From Parelaphostrongylus tenuis (Eukaryota > Nematoda > Chromadorea > Rhabditida > Metastrongylidae), in contig JAHQIW010007160.1 of NCBI GenBank assembly GCA_019055375.1, positions 186,001 to 250,000 on the forward strand: a DNA stretch of 64,000 nt, given 5' to 3'. The first letter of the stretch is position 1, and each line of letters begins with the position of its first letter. Positions 21,120 through 32,029 of this stretch are shown here, piece by piece. The translations under genes and the position numbers were made by a program. The notes under the pieces are model-generated. The model searched no databases. It saw only the letters and a program-made list of their open reading frames with translations, and was not told the DNA's origin.

Positions 21120-21289
21120 TCATCCTCGGTTTTCGGGAATGTGACACATTTGCAGCGAAAGGTCAAATAATAAAGGTAGATCTGTCCACTTAGATAGTTT
21201 TTGGAGTTTGTCGACGGCTTCATCTCTTGAACATGTGCTCGCAAAAAGCTTCAGAAAAACGATTTTCACTTGAGAGATTATTTGTTTTT
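21120..21289 (-). pseudogene. Conserved minus-strand exon-like block
   Basis: After acceptor AATTTCCAG the minus strand reads KQIISQVKIVFLKLFASTCS, then RDEAVDKLQKLSKWTD. Unit 2 (50231-50402) is identical over about 100 bp, then lacks 40 bp and ends SEDDAGLISEEMY. The size of that indel shifts the frame between copies. The other strand is also open here, so strand is uncertain. Confidence 0.4.
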
Positions 21290-21429
21290 CTGGAAATTCA
21301 AGTGAACTCAATAGATGAGTTGTACTATTATGCGCATTTGCAATAAAAGAGTGTGTAGATACGTAGTAAAATTGGAGAAACTTCTTGTTTTAGAGAATAA
21401 GTAATATAACATTTCATTCCTTCAATGTG

Positions 21430-21690
21430 GATTGGGTTTCTTAGTGTGGGGACTGGAGCACCCCGGGAGGATTGCCTAAAAGGGAAGGTTTCTGTCCGAC
21501 TGACAAGACTGTGAATGTCGAAACACGTGTTTCCGGCTGGGCAACAGCCTATTAACAGACCACATGGCAAGTTGGCTCGGATAGCAATTATGGGATATAC
21601 TGAAATTTGAGCGTGGGTCTTGTTCATCAAAAAAAATGTCATACCCATAGACTGAGGTATAGCGGTTGAGATAGCGTAGTGTGACAAGTA
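21430..21690. mobile_element. Hammerhead-family element (unit 1), with relic ribozyme
   Basis: The plus-strand motif at 21494-21538 has CTGACAA (one core G lost), a GAC/GTC stem II, GAAAC, an ACACGTGT stem III and GTT. It is followed by the family tail (AGACCACATGGCAAGTTGGCTC...ATACTGAAATTTGAGCG). The unit 2 copy (50530-50740) has a further decayed core. Confidence 0.6.
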
Positions 21691-21804
21691 CTTGTGTGAT
21701 GATTATATAAGTTAGCTTTGATGAATAGTGTAATCAAGTTTCATATTGAAAACCTCATCTAGAGAAAACGCTTTTTGAACTCGTATTCATACTTAAAAAT
21801 TACT

Positions 21805-22046
21805 TTGTTCAAAAAATCGAACTTCTAATCAGTCACGACACTCGAAATAAAAAGTATTTCAACCCGTTCGGAAAGCATGAAGAAGAGACACGAATTTTTA
21901 GGAATATTTCTCGCTGAACACAATTTTGTTCAAAAAATCGAACTTCTAATCAGTCACGACACTCGAAATAAAAAGTATTTCAACCCGTTCGGAAAGCATG
22001 AAGAAGAGACACGAATTTTTAGGAATATTTCTCGCTGAACACAATT
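21805..22046. repeat. 121-bp direct tandem duplication
   Basis: 21805-21925 is repeated at 21926-22046 with no difference that I can see. Unit 2 has a single copy near 50907-51028, so the doubling is recent and specific to unit 1. Confidence 0.9.
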
Positions 22047-23059
22047 TTCCATTAGACTTTTAGCAATTATTCGAAAACATATATTTCAGCTGTTTTATTA
22101 AAGTGATTGAATTCTCAAAAACCTATATTATTGCGATGTAGCAGCAGAAGAATTTGCATTTGACACTTGATTTTCTTTGTTTGCTTGGGCTGAGATCCAT
22201 CGATGATTTCTTCTTAGACTTCAGCAATTGATTGTTAAAGTTTCGGCAATTCCGAAGATGAAACTGGTCTTCAACAAGTCTGCTTAAGAGCGCTGTAAGA
22301 CTAAAGGAGGATCGATTCACACTTGAAGTAATTAGCCAGACGCAAAAACTTCGCATAGAGATTATTGAACTCATAACTATGTTTTATATGTTAGAAGCAC
22401 TTTATATCCTTCAAAAAATTGGTTAAAACATTACAAACCTAGCTTCGTATGGAAGTATTTTTGGTGAAAAAGAACGATCATGTGTCCCAAAAATAACTTT
22501 TTTCGATGTAAAACTACGACCTTTTTGAAAGAACTTATTTTCTGCATTTTTTATTGCCCGTCTTGCAAAATCGTAATACGAAAACACATCAAGAAGTCTT
22601 TTTAACACTCAAAAACTATTGCAATCAACACCGAAGAACAGCAATCTACAATGCGTCCTAAATCATACTGCAAATGATTATCTGTGACAATACACGATGT
22701 GAAACTTACGCCTAGCACCTATATATTCTATGTCGAATCTCTGAAACGTTCACAGGATTCTTACTTCATATGATCAGTAATGAATAGTGCAAGCAAACGT
22801 TCATCTTACACAAGCTACGCATAGTCCACACTTGTTTAGCGTGCTTTCGAGCATAACCAGCATTTACCGTCCCTCCCAGCATTCTATAGCTCTTGTATTC
22901 AGCGTCGTATCATCGTTCACTAGCCTATTTCTGTTGAGACTGCCAGGTGACCAACGATGTCTTCTGGTGAAATTGCTGACATACTTCTCTTTCTCGAAGT
23001 CGACATAGCTTATATTACTCACGCGCTCTCAGTAGGCTACCCAGAAGTTCCGCATCAAA

Positions 23060-23265
23060 TGGAAGATCGAGGAAATCAGTCAGTCTTCCACCCGTCTGAG
23101 ATCGACTAATTGGTATCAGAATTGACTGAAAAAATAGCACCATTGACATGATACAATGTTAAACCACTACATGTGACTCCAAAGGCCAGATAGGCTTCCA
23201 ACGACGCTTGATGGAGTCGAATGCATAGCGTATCCTTCAATTTAATACAGTGGACTGTATTGTTG
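23060..23265 (+). repeat. SINE body fragment
   Basis: Contains TTGGTATCAGAA, GACATGATACA and CCAAAGGCCAGATAGGC, matching the common SINE body. Unit 2 copy at 52070-52245. Confidence 0.6.
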
Positions 23266-23269
23266 CCTT

Positions 23270-24400
23270 TATAACGTGCCATATATCGCAAACTTTTCCA
23301 CCATCGACGGCTTTGTCGGCTGTAACTTTGCGATTAGGTATTGCGAAGCAAAGGAACAACGGAATTTGCTTATCACTTCCATACCTTCCTTATGAATAAG
23401 CAACTGATGACTATTTGGTTCATGAATTCCAACACCCCTTTCTTTTATTGTAATAATGATTTTGAAGAATGACGGTAGAAGAGTGAGAGAATGATATAGT
23501 GGACTTCAAGAGAACACATAGAATGGACTCCAACAAAACACGAACGTCTTCTAATTACTGCAGTGCCCTAGAATTCACGGCTTTTTCTCGTAGAGCTTAC
23601 CAGAAGAGCTGTAAAAAACCTCCTTGATTTTTCAAAGAATTAATCTTCTATAGAAACGGAGACATGATTGTTCAATGATAAAGTTAGTGGAGCATTAATA
23701 TTAGGCCTCTTTGATGAGCGACAACTGCTTGAATTATGATTTCCATGAAGAATGGATTTAGACACCCTCTAATGGAAGACATTTATACTCAATGAATCGA
23801 TATGAAGCGCTCTTTTATCTGTCTTCCCTGATATACTCCTTACTCTTCCTCTTCTTTCTATCAATGTTCCTGTTTTTATACTGTACTCTTCTACTCTTCC
23901 TTTCACGTTGTCAGAGTGCAGAATTTTTAATAATTATAGTGTGCTGTTATATAAAGTTCATGCACACTTGTTTTAAACTTCTACAATAGACAAATCACAA
24001 CTGGTTATGATTTGAAAGGATCACTTAGAATAATTAGTCACAACTCACGTTGGTGTAGAAAAATTTAGCAAGCCCATCACAATCTGTGTCCCAGACACAC
24101 TCTGCCATGATGCTAAAAATCAAAATTGCAAGAGAATATAAATACCGTTCTGAAATGGAGCAGGTGAAATAACAAAGTTAACCATTCAATACAGGAAGTC
24201 ATAACCGCCATAGTAAAAGATAACGATAGAACCTTCAGCACTAGTCGCGCTATGGGACATGATATGAATTGCGACTTTGATCGTGAAAATTATAAAACTC
24301 TTTTACCTAAAACTCTTTCTAAAATTTTGCCAGACAGGTCTGATAGCAACTTGCTCAATCATAAGAGGTGAAGGGTTTGGTTTGTTGAGGAGCGGGTCAA
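23270..24400. other. No recognisable gene
   Basis: Collinear with 52300-53270. A pyrimidine-rich stretch (23810-23920) makes a hydrophobic frame in unit 1 that is not kept well in unit 2. Confidence 0.5.
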
Positions 24401-24404
24401 GTTA

Positions 24405-24860
24405 ACAACAGTGGATCTAATGACGGGCAGCGCTCTGACCACCGCGCCACCTATTCTCCTATTTTAAATTAGAGGAGTGACCGAATATAGTCAATTGGTT
24501 AGTGATAAAAGATAGTCAAAACGAACTCAAAACCGTGAGAGTGTTTGTCCACCTATAGGAAATCATTTTCTTGAAATTAATTGGATAAACATAATGAAAC
24601 GATTAAGTTTTCAATGATGGGCGTTCCCTTAAGGATACGCTATTCATCCGACTTCACTAGGGATATTTGAGGTGACTGAATGGGCATGAAAATTCTGCAA
24701 AAACTCAACCAACTGGGCAACCGATGTGTCATGTCTGTGCTCTGTCCTCCCTTAAGAGTATGGTAACATTTTGCCGGAGCTAGAAGGAAAAACGGCTGGA
24801 TGAGCCCAAGACGCGATGTGCAACCAATGACCACCAGTGCGCAGGAGTAGAATCCCTAAC
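24405..24860 (-). repeat. tRNA-like head and reversed SINE
   Basis: The minus-strand A-box GGTGGCGCGGTGGTCAGAGC (24430-24452) is followed upstream on plus by a second, separate reversed SINE (24640-24860) with the CACCTCAAAT tail. Unit 2: 53320-53790. Confidence 0.55.
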
Positions 24861-25139
24861 TAGTGCATCACACGGTCATAATTTAATGAAAATGAAATTC
24901 AAAGTGACACGTTTGCAGTGAGTTACTTTTGTACTAAGCTGAGTTTTACACTGGCATTACAAAGTACTATCTTTCGCATAAAATAACTTCGTTTACTCCA
25001 GTCTGTATCTAAAACATATTAATTTTTTTTCAACTAGAAGTTCAACATATCATTTTTGTTATGCTTATTGTGAACTACGATATATTAATTTAGTAATATC
25101 CAGTCTTCAAGAATCTTTATTTTTCACTTTTTTAGTGAT

Positions 25140-25470
25140 ATTGTTTGGTCGAACACACGTGTCATAGTGGTTAGAGGTGTTCAGCAATACACATGGTCAA
25201 TCAGTCGATGGTCATGTTTGAATCCCGCGCTTAAAACTCACCAAACTTTCCATCCCTTAGAGGTCGGTGAAAAGGTACCAAATTTGTGCGGTATAATAGA
25301 TGCACTTACGTGGTACAGCGATACGCCATCGCAAGTCACTATAAAGGCCAGAAAGGCATTTATTCACCTCAAACGATTCTAAATGAACTCGTATGCATGG
25401 CGCATTTGTCGTAGAATGATCAACACCAAAAGCTTTATGCTCTTTGTCCTTTTACTGACTCCTTCTATAG
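25140..25470 (+). repeat. tRNA-derived SINE
   Basis: CATAGTGGTTAGAGG A-box, GTTTGAATCCCGCGC B-box, body GGCCAGAAAGGCATTTATTC, a CACCTCAAA block and the ATCAACACCAAAAGCTTTAT end. The unit 2 copy at 54070-54400 shows that it predates the duplication. Confidence 0.7.
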
Positions 25471-25789
25471 TTATATGGCTACAAGTAAAGGCTCTGCTCA
25501 TTTAGTCGAGCCCCTGCACTGAAATATAGCTATGAATGAACGGCGGAGAATATCTAAAAGCCATTAGACTAGCAAAAGGAATTTGGACTTTCGCCAACAA
25601 GCAACTTTCGGTTTCTCTTCTCGAATTATACCTTCAATTAGATTTCGCCTTTTTGTGGTTCCTCTTCATAAGAAATCGCTTAAACATGAACACAGTTCTT
25701 ACACGTATGATCGAAGAGGATTCTTCTTTTCAATCGCTTTTAGCGGTGGTATAATATTATAGATGCGTTGTAACGTAGAAGGAGTGGTA

Positions 25790-27130
25790 ACAAAGCAAAG
25801 CCGGTACTGCACCGGGTTAGAGAATGCGCTCTCGTACAGGGTGAAATGCGGTTTCGAGTCCCGCTGACTCAAAATTTTTATACATCGCTCTACTCAATGA
25901 GATTTGCTACTTATTAGTTGGTTTGACAAAATGTTTTTTTTTTCTAAAGTACGAGATATCTTTGTCACGCCCTCAAAACGCCTAAACAAAGTCCGCGTGG
26001 ATCGTCGGTTATCCACAAAAGTTTTGAAATTCGACTGCGTGCTTGAATTCTATATGAGGAGTTTTCATGATGAAAGTTCCTGAATGTCGACTCTTCCTAG
26101 AACACTGAGACGACTGTGTCAGCGAGTTCCTGGCTCTCTACCCATATCAGTCAGTGACTAGAATTTGTAAAGCAGGGATTTGTTTTTCTCAGATGTTTCG
26201 AACCAGTCTTCTGACTTCTCGGGGTTGAGTGGGTTGCGGTGGGGGCTAAGTGCGTTGAGGGGTAGCAGAACCATGGCCGTGCACACATTACTGACCGACA
26301 TCCATATAAGTGTGCTACCATGGCGCTCACCATTGGATTTGCTGTTAGCTTGGAAGATTCTGATGGCTGACTGACTCTTTGCAAGCTACAGTCACAACCA
26401 CAAACTAATGTTACTCTGATTGACACACAGTAAACCTCCAGCTAAGTCGAGTTGGCAAAGAACTGTAGGATTATAGCAGTGTGGACGTGGATAGAGCGCC
26501 TACAATGTCATGATTGAGAGAACCCTACAATAATCGCGTAATATTTGATCCAAATCATCAACCAAGCTGATGTGGTCCAAAAGCTGGAACGACACTTTTC
26601 TAAGGTATGAAAGTAGAAGCTTTCATCTTCATACTTTTATGTTCTCTTAGTAGGGTACAGTTTCTTGACTTTGCCGAACCATTTCAAACTTATTGCCGCT
26701 TCATGAGTATAGCCGAATACCACTTTTCAAGTTCGTGAGATGTAAAAACACATTGGTCTTCCATCAATTCTGTGCATAAGCACAATTTTCAATCTCAGAA
26801 TCGTGAGTGTCAACCATTTTATACCAACTTTATCTGCTAAATAATCATAGCATATATAATGAATTAGAATTCTTCTTTTAAGCGCTCCTTTGACGTAGCA
26901 TCTTTTTTCCACTATATATCCGAGCGTATACAGTCATATGCAAAACTATGAACCTCAGACGAAATCACACCCATATTTCACCCTTTCCGACGGCACTCTA
27001 ACCAATTGAACGATCAAACTCCTGTTTCTCCACTGCGCTTTCTGCAATACAATGCATTGATTTACTACCAACAGGTTAGCACGCGCCTCCGAAAGAGTGA
27101 AAAGCGGGTTTGATTTCCGTCTGAGTATAA
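25790..27130. other. Collinear repeats with tRNA-like fragments, no gene called
   Basis: tRNA-like fragments: 25801-25862 (GGTTAGAGAATGCGCTC ... GGTTTCGAGTCCCGC), 26985-27015 (reversed) and 27075-27120. 26180-26420 is a block around CCATGGCCGTGCACACATT that is also kept in unit 2 (55140-55380); its reading frames differ, so I do not call it coding. Confidence 0.45.
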
Positions 27131-27511
27131 GAAGGTCGTATACCAGTCTACATTACTGTATATATAATTATATAATAGTTCCTCTAGAAGAATGCTCAAA
27201 TGAGAATTCGGTTCATTTCCGTTCAGCAGCACGGAATGAATAACGATCCCTTCTACTCAACAAGAACTTTTCGTGGAAGTGTTAACAATCACTCAAGAAA
27301 TTGAATCTATAGCTACTGTGCTATGTTTTGAAAAGCTTTCCTATAGCAGTGTAAAATTCAAAATAAAATTATATTTCACATAGGCCATGCAACCTCACTA
27401 TTCCTTCGCTGGAAGCACGAAAAGCGTATCAACGTATAGAAAAAATCTTGTATTATCAGAATCATACGTTTAATCTGGAGATTTTTATTCAAAACGGAGA
27501 AAAAATTTCCA

Positions 27512-27905
27512 ATGGAACAACAAGAATCGCATAAAGCATTACCGCCATCGATCAATCTCCGTGTTGGAGTCGCAGGCAGACCCCCCTGCGCCCCTACCCC
27601 AGCTCATAGATTAGCCAAAAAGCACATGCTCGCATATGTGAAACAATCTTATTTTTTCCTCCTGCACCGTAGAGGAACGGTCTTTCCAGGAAGTAAGCAC
27701 AGCGTTGAACCGTTGGATGTTGTATAAAAACGGTACCAGGTGATCTATGAGACGTTTCCTTAAAACTGCAAAAATTGTGGACGGCTTCTTTTGTGAAAAC
27801 CTCGAAAACGCCTCAGCAAAACTCTTTTAGTATTTCAACGATGATCATGTTCGCAAGCATGCAATGACGATTATAACGAACACGCTATCCTTTGGTAATA
27901 GATAA
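27512..27905 (+). pseudogene. Unknown ORF, unit 1 copy (frameshifted)
   Basis: It starts MEQQESHKALPPSINLRVGV, with a GC-rich stretch encoding AGRPPCAPTPAHRLAKK. Unit 2 (56453-56845) has one base fewer in the C run but then keeps an open frame RSFQEISTALNRWVLCKKCT ... ENGFSKLFQN to a stop. Both copies therefore carry frame damage in different places. Product not recognised. Confidence 0.4.
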
Positions 27906-28030
27906 CATGCAAATTCGAAGCTTTCCATAATAACGGGTACAAAGAGATGAAACAAATGAACTAGAATAGAGGTCCACAGTGTTGGGTTATAAGGGAAAAA
28001 GTTAAACAAATATCAAATGCACTTTCTTAC

Positions 28031-28100
28031 TTTAGTCCTTGACCGTGTTGTTCACCGATTGTCACTTGGACGACAAACTTATAGTGTGGAAGATTCAATG
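28031..28100 (-). CDS. Tctex1-family dynein light chain, exon 3
   Basis: After acceptor ATTTTTAG the minus strand gives LNLPHYKFVVQVTIGEQHGQ and GL, ending at donor GTAAGAAAG (phase 2). '(H/R)YK.VVQV.IGEQ.GQG' is the core beta-strand signature of the Tctex1 fold, closest to the DYNLT2B (TCTEX1D2) group. Phase joins exactly to exon 2 (29471-29598). A final exon with the usual C-terminal C.WD segment was not found, so the gene may be incomplete or extend through unrecognised sequence. Confidence 0.8.
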
Positions 28101-28399
28101 CTAAAAATCTCCAATGAAAACATTGAACCTGAGTAGGGAGAACACTCAATAAAATTGAAGACAAAGCTTAATTTTGTACATATTATTGCAGAATCATCAT
28201 TCCTGCATACTTATTAAATAATTCTCATATTTCAATTTACTTATGCCTGTATTATTGACGGTGCGTTTCTTTTTGCAATACCAATTGCAGATGTATAAGT
28301 CTTGAAAGAATTTAAGGTTTACAACTATTTCTCAAATCCACTATTACAAGGTCATTGTTACTTACACTATGCTTGCACTAATTCATAGAAAAATGTGCG

Positions 28400-29090
28400 A
28401 CGATGAGATGGAACTGGTATTAAGTGCCTCATTACGTAGTGCACATCGCTACGGGTGCAGTCTAACAAATGATAGAAATGTAATCAATAATCTTTGCATT
28501 TCTGAGATGTTTCGCTCCATTATATTTCATTAGATTCAAAATGTCGCAGGGCAGAACGTGTAGCGCAAGGGTTGGAGGTGCACAACGGAACACAGATTAT
28601 TAATGGTTTGATCGCACGCGATGCCTGCCAAGTCCTTTGTCACTCCGGGATAAGCCATTTAGTACAAGAATATCCGGGAAGAAAGCAGCACTGTAGCATT
28701 TAACAGACTCTAATGACTTGTGATGAAGTCAATTATATGAATCATCTTCAAAAGTGATTCATGCCGTCCGCGTTACCTTTTATATCAATGCAGTACCAAA
28801 AGAATTCATTAGCGTAAATGGTTACCACCGTTCTTGGTCTTTATGGAATGCAAGAATGTTTGTCACGTTCCGCTCAAAATTCATTGTAAATAACGCGAAA
28901 CGTTTCCACATAATTTTAGTTGTAGAAGGGTTCCCGAATGGAAATATCGAAAATCTGATTAATTATTGCCATTGTTCAAATGTAAAAGTATTTTGAAAAA
29001 CTTTTACACAACGATTCTGTTGTGGTAATCCCAACAAGAACCAGATTTGATTTGATTTTCGTACGTCGGCGTAGCTTATGTTTTCATGAG
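28400..29090. other. Tctex1 intron with SINE-like insertion
   Basis: A frame MCDDE(M/L).LVL..SLRSA is shared with 57330-57500, but most differences change amino acids, so it is not called. Unit 1 has an extra tRNA-like piece (GTGTAGCGCAAGGGTTGGAGG, about 28558-28620) absent from unit 2. Confidence 0.45.
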
Positions 29091-29220
29091 GATAAGTAGT
29101 TTTCTAACAGTTCAAAAGTTCGACTTTCTATAAACCTCGGCATAATCAATTGATATATGAAAATCGAGAAAACTTATCTTGATTAGCTGGCGCGAGGTTG
29201 GTAAAGTTGTTGTAGAAATT

Positions 29221-29258
29221 CGGCTGACGTTTCGGCGACCCGCCTTCTTCAGAGCCTG
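29221..29258 (-). ncRNA. Hammerhead ribozyme motif (intact arm)
   Basis: On the minus strand: stem I GGCT pairs with AGCC, core CTGAAGA, one extra A, stem II GGCG/CGCC with a GGT loop, GAAAC, two-bp ACGT stem III, triplet GTC. All stems pair perfectly. It shares its stems with the PLE motif at 2608-2648. Confidence 0.75.
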
Positions 29259-29289
29259 GGCGTATGTAGTGTTAGTTTCTAAATTCGCC

Positions 29290-29328
29290 CAGGCTCTGAA
29301 GAAGGCTGGTCGCCGAAATGTCAGCCGA
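29290..29328 (+). ncRNA. Hammerhead ribozyme motif (mutated arm)
   Basis: Mirror copy with CTGAAGA, stem II shortened by a G-to-T change (GGCT/CGCC), and GAAATGTC in place of GAAACGTC. Likely weak or inactive. Confidence 0.6.
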
Positions 29329-29470
29329 ATTTCTACAACTACTTTACCAACCTCGCGCCAGCTAATCAAGATAAGTTTTCTCGATTTTCATAAATCAGTA
29401 GTTTTCTAGTTTGATTTCCCTGTATGTTTGGAATGTAATGTAAGAACCGATTAGAGGAACACCTTCATAC

Positions 29471-29598
29471 CTTTTAAACGATCACTAATCACAGATGCGA
29501 TAGCATCTGATTGTGAACTGCCAGCTTCGAAATTCTTCAGGCTTAACATTTCCTCCGCCACACCACGCAACATCGCTTCACCATATGCGGGGCGAAAT
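29471..29598 (-). CDS. Tctex1-family dynein light chain, exon 2
   Basis: Acceptor TTCATTCAG, then FRPAYGEAMLRGVAEEMLSL, KNFEAGSS and SDAIASVISDRLK, to donor GTATGAAGG. 'F.P......V...L......(S)..I...I.D.LK' is the helical half of the Tctex1 domain, ending in the LK that precedes the HYK strand of exon 3. The split codon joins both neighbours in phase. In unit 2 most of this exon is deleted (only SDAIASVISSRLK is left near 58030-58085). Confidence 0.82.
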
Positions 29599-30020
29599 CT
29601 GAATGAACTGATTAGTTGGTTCTCATCAAAAGTTTTCGATGTTAGTATATGGATACAGTACTTGAATCGATGTTTTACATGAAGTTATGGAGGTATGACA
29701 TAACAGTGCTTGTAACGGGGTCTCAATGGTCCCCTCATCAACATCTCAGAAAAATGCCACTTATGTGAGCATCGCTGCTGTTCTCTAATTATTCGCATAT
29801 ACTGATAAACACGATTTATCGTACTTTTACTCTGATCTGTTAAAACCGTGTCGGAATATAATGGGACGACATCAACGAATGTGTGAAAATTGAGTGGTCT
29901 CAACCCAAAAAAGTCAAGAAAAGCTCAAATTTTATTAGCGACAGGAATATACCTTCATACACCAAACGAATGCAAATTTTGGAAAAACATTCAAAACAAT
30001 TACATAGGAAAGAAACTTAC

Positions 30021-30073
30021 TTTTCGTTCTGTTTTGGTCGGAGGACGAAGTCGCGTGCGATGTCAACTGCCAT
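30021..30073 (-). CDS. Tctex1-family dynein light chain, exon 1
   Basis: ATG at 30073, then MAVDIARDFVLRPKQNE and donor GTAAGTTTC. 'RP....KF.P' across the exon 1/2 join is typical of the DYNLT2B N-terminus. The family is a light chain of cytoplasmic and ciliary (retrograde IFT) dynein. In nematodes it would act in ciliated sensory neurons. In unit 2 (58449-58501) the ATG and donor remain, but codon 14 is a stop. Confidence 0.8.
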
Positions 30074-30187
30074 GTTTGGTCAAGTGCGACAATTTCGGTT
30101 GCCACGGTGACACCACAATAATCTTAAACACCTAAACAACGCTGTGTGATAAAAATTTCATATCCTTGAAGTGTAACATCATAGTAC

Positions 30188-31060
30188 TGGGTCCTCTCAT
30201 AAGTTCTGGCACTTGAGCAATAAGCACCAATTTTTTCAACAAGTAGTAATTAAAATTGCTTAACAACACCATCAAAGTATGCACCGTAAGCCCAAGCGAA
30301 CATATTCCTGCCATCTCTCTGGCAACAATGCAATAAAGCTTTGTGCTGAATTTTCCGAGCTCTTTTTGGAACCAAAATTATTCATTCTTGTCTCATCATG
30401 GCTGCTCAACGAATCCATCATCGCAATTTGCTGCTTTAAGAGTACGAATTGAGACGCGATGCACAGACCGCTTTCGAGAAAAGCAACCGTGCAGAAACTT
30501 AAGGATTTCTGCCCAGGCGAACAGCGCTCTGGTTCTTTGCTAAGATTAGCGCCGACAACATCAACTTGAGCGATCAGCTGTGCTCGAAACATTCACGCGA
30601 TGTTGATCGAGAGGTCGTCATCGAGGCAACTGAGGAGAATCCAATTTTGATTATTGAGGAGTTGGTCAACGATTTTGACTATGGTCATGCGGCAACCACG
30701 ACGCCGCAATTGGGACCAGCCACGTCAACTTTGCCGCAATCTCATTCTTCTTTAAGACAACGCGAGGTTGTATGTCACCCACCTGACAAAGAAAAGGTTG
30801 GCCGGACTAAGCTGGGACTTGCTGGATCATCTGCTGAGAGTTCTTCCTTGCCGCCGTTTGAGTATCACCTCTTTCGGTCGCTGAAGCCCTTGGCAAGAAA
30901 AAGACTCAGACATCAATCATTAGCGTTGAGGATTGACAACTTTCGTTGAACCCAAGGATGACGAGTTCTCTGAGCGCGGAGTTGATCTGTTGCATGAGAG
31001 ATAGCAGAAATGTGATCAGGCTGATGGCTCATTTTGTGAATAGTGTGTTAGCAATTTAAT
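30188..31060 (+). mobile_element. Mariner deletion derivative (unit 1)
   Basis: The 5' TIR-like CTGGGTCCTCTCATAAGTTC is followed by transposase N-terminal helix-turn-helix remains (ALRFFAKI..D...L.DQ in unit 2; here REVVIEATEENPILIIEELV at 30610-30670). It passes directly to the C-terminus (LPPFEYHLFRSLK at about 30850, RW.....G near 31005). The catalytic DDD core is missing. The same junction is in unit 2 (58641-59540), so it predates the duplication. It could only move with a transposase supplied in trans. Confidence 0.72.
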
Positions 31061-32029
31061 TATATCTGTTTGATGAAATTGATATTTATTACTACAGTAC
31101 CAAAACTTACCAAGAAATTCGATAGTAATTCAAACTTACAACATAGCAGTTTGAAAGGAACACAGAATCTTGTTCTTATATGTTAGTATATAGGAAAGTT
31201 AGTGATAAAGATAACCTTTTTTGGCTCCCAATCTGATTGAGCAGAAGCACCCGCGCACTACTGATGAAGGATATAAAATAATTCTCTCGCAGTAGATCAA
31301 TCCCCAAGGGAGCCATCAAGAACTGGTCTCGCATTTTTCTTAGTTTGAGGTGACTGAAGGCACATCGAGCCTTTACCAAGCACTGTCGATGGCCTGTCGT
31401 TGAGTCAACTTAGCGCTGCTTATTTCATTTCCGACAGCAATTGGTGCCAATTTATCGACCCGGCACGATGGATGGCTTGGTGAGCCGCAAGCGCGAAATC
31501 GAACCATTGACCTTGTGCTTGACGTAGAACACCTAGAGCACAGAGTAACCACTGCGCCACATGGACTAGTCACCATCAAATGCCACAAAAGTAATAATCA
31601 TCAATTTATCTAAAGGTAATCACTCAATAAGCAGCTTATTTATATAGAAAATAATCACCCACTGAGGGAACATCTTCTACTAAGTAGTAGTCAACTGCTG
31701 GGGATCAACCCCACGTCGAGCCGAAATGAGCACCACTATCCACGCTGCCATTTTCTCTGGAATTCTCACTTAGCAACCATCATAACAGGACCAATGTTGA
31801 TGACTTTTTCAACGCAGTACAGCATTTTCTTTTGGAAAACGTACCAAAAATGAAATGATGGCAGGAATCAAGGTAACTATCGAGAGAAACTATTCACAAA
31901 GCGACAAGCCTCCTTATTAACCGAAACTTATGCTACAGTGTAGATTTCCCACAAACGTTCAGCGTGATTGAAATCTTTCAGCCATCATTAGGACATGTGA
32001 CAACGTGAATGAAAGAGAGATAATTGTCA

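Larger units (their letters stand above)
20401..23031 (+). pseudogene. Unknown multi-exon gene, unit 1 copy (broken)
   Basis: Plus-strand blocks shared in frame with unit 2. (1) 20401-20444, acceptor GCTTCTAG, MEIEQEEATNESE, donor GTATGC. (2) 20755-20960, LENLGVVVDSIEESRMF, then a one-base insertion. (3) About 22290-22389, RFTLEVISQTQKLRIEIIEL. (4) 22460-22768, MCPKNNFFRCK, then CIFYCPSCKIVI, with two stops where unit 2 has Gln. (5) A near-identical tail to about 23031 with a possible MSSGEIADILLFLEVDIAY frame. Whether these belong to one gene is inferred from order and strand. The C..x..C and CPSC cysteines suggest a metal site; no family recognised. Confidence 0.45.
29107..29396. mobile_element. 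Foldback element with paired hammerheads and perfect 12-bp TSD
   Basis: Flanked by AGTAGTTTTCTA at 29095-29106 and 29397-29408. Unit 2 has the empty site near 57967-57978. Arms of about 107 bp (29156-29262 and 29286-29393) are inverted copies with only a few mismatches around a 23-bp loop. Each arm holds a hammerhead, one per strand. The extra left segment (29107-29155) is not repeated. No protein is encoded. It sits in the intron between exons 2 and 3 of the Tctex1 gene. Confidence 0.85.

Noticed and set aside
22423..22608. Minus-strand frame LLDVFSYYDFARRAIKNAEN, similar in unit 2
   Set aside because: The plus-strand frame over the same bases has Cys motifs, an in-frame codon indel and a longer run, so the minus frame is taken as a shadow.
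23792..23989. Hydrophobic 65-codon frame (possible membrane protein)
   Set aside because: Made by a pyrimidine-rich stretch; the unit 2 sequence does not keep the frame.
26180..26420. Frame around MAVHTLLTDIHISVLP shared with unit 2
   Set aside because: The frame breaks soon after the shared block and both strands are open; treated as repeat sequence.
28384..28500. MCDDE... frame shared by both units
   Set aside because: Nearly all differences between units change the amino acid, so there is no sign of coding constraint.
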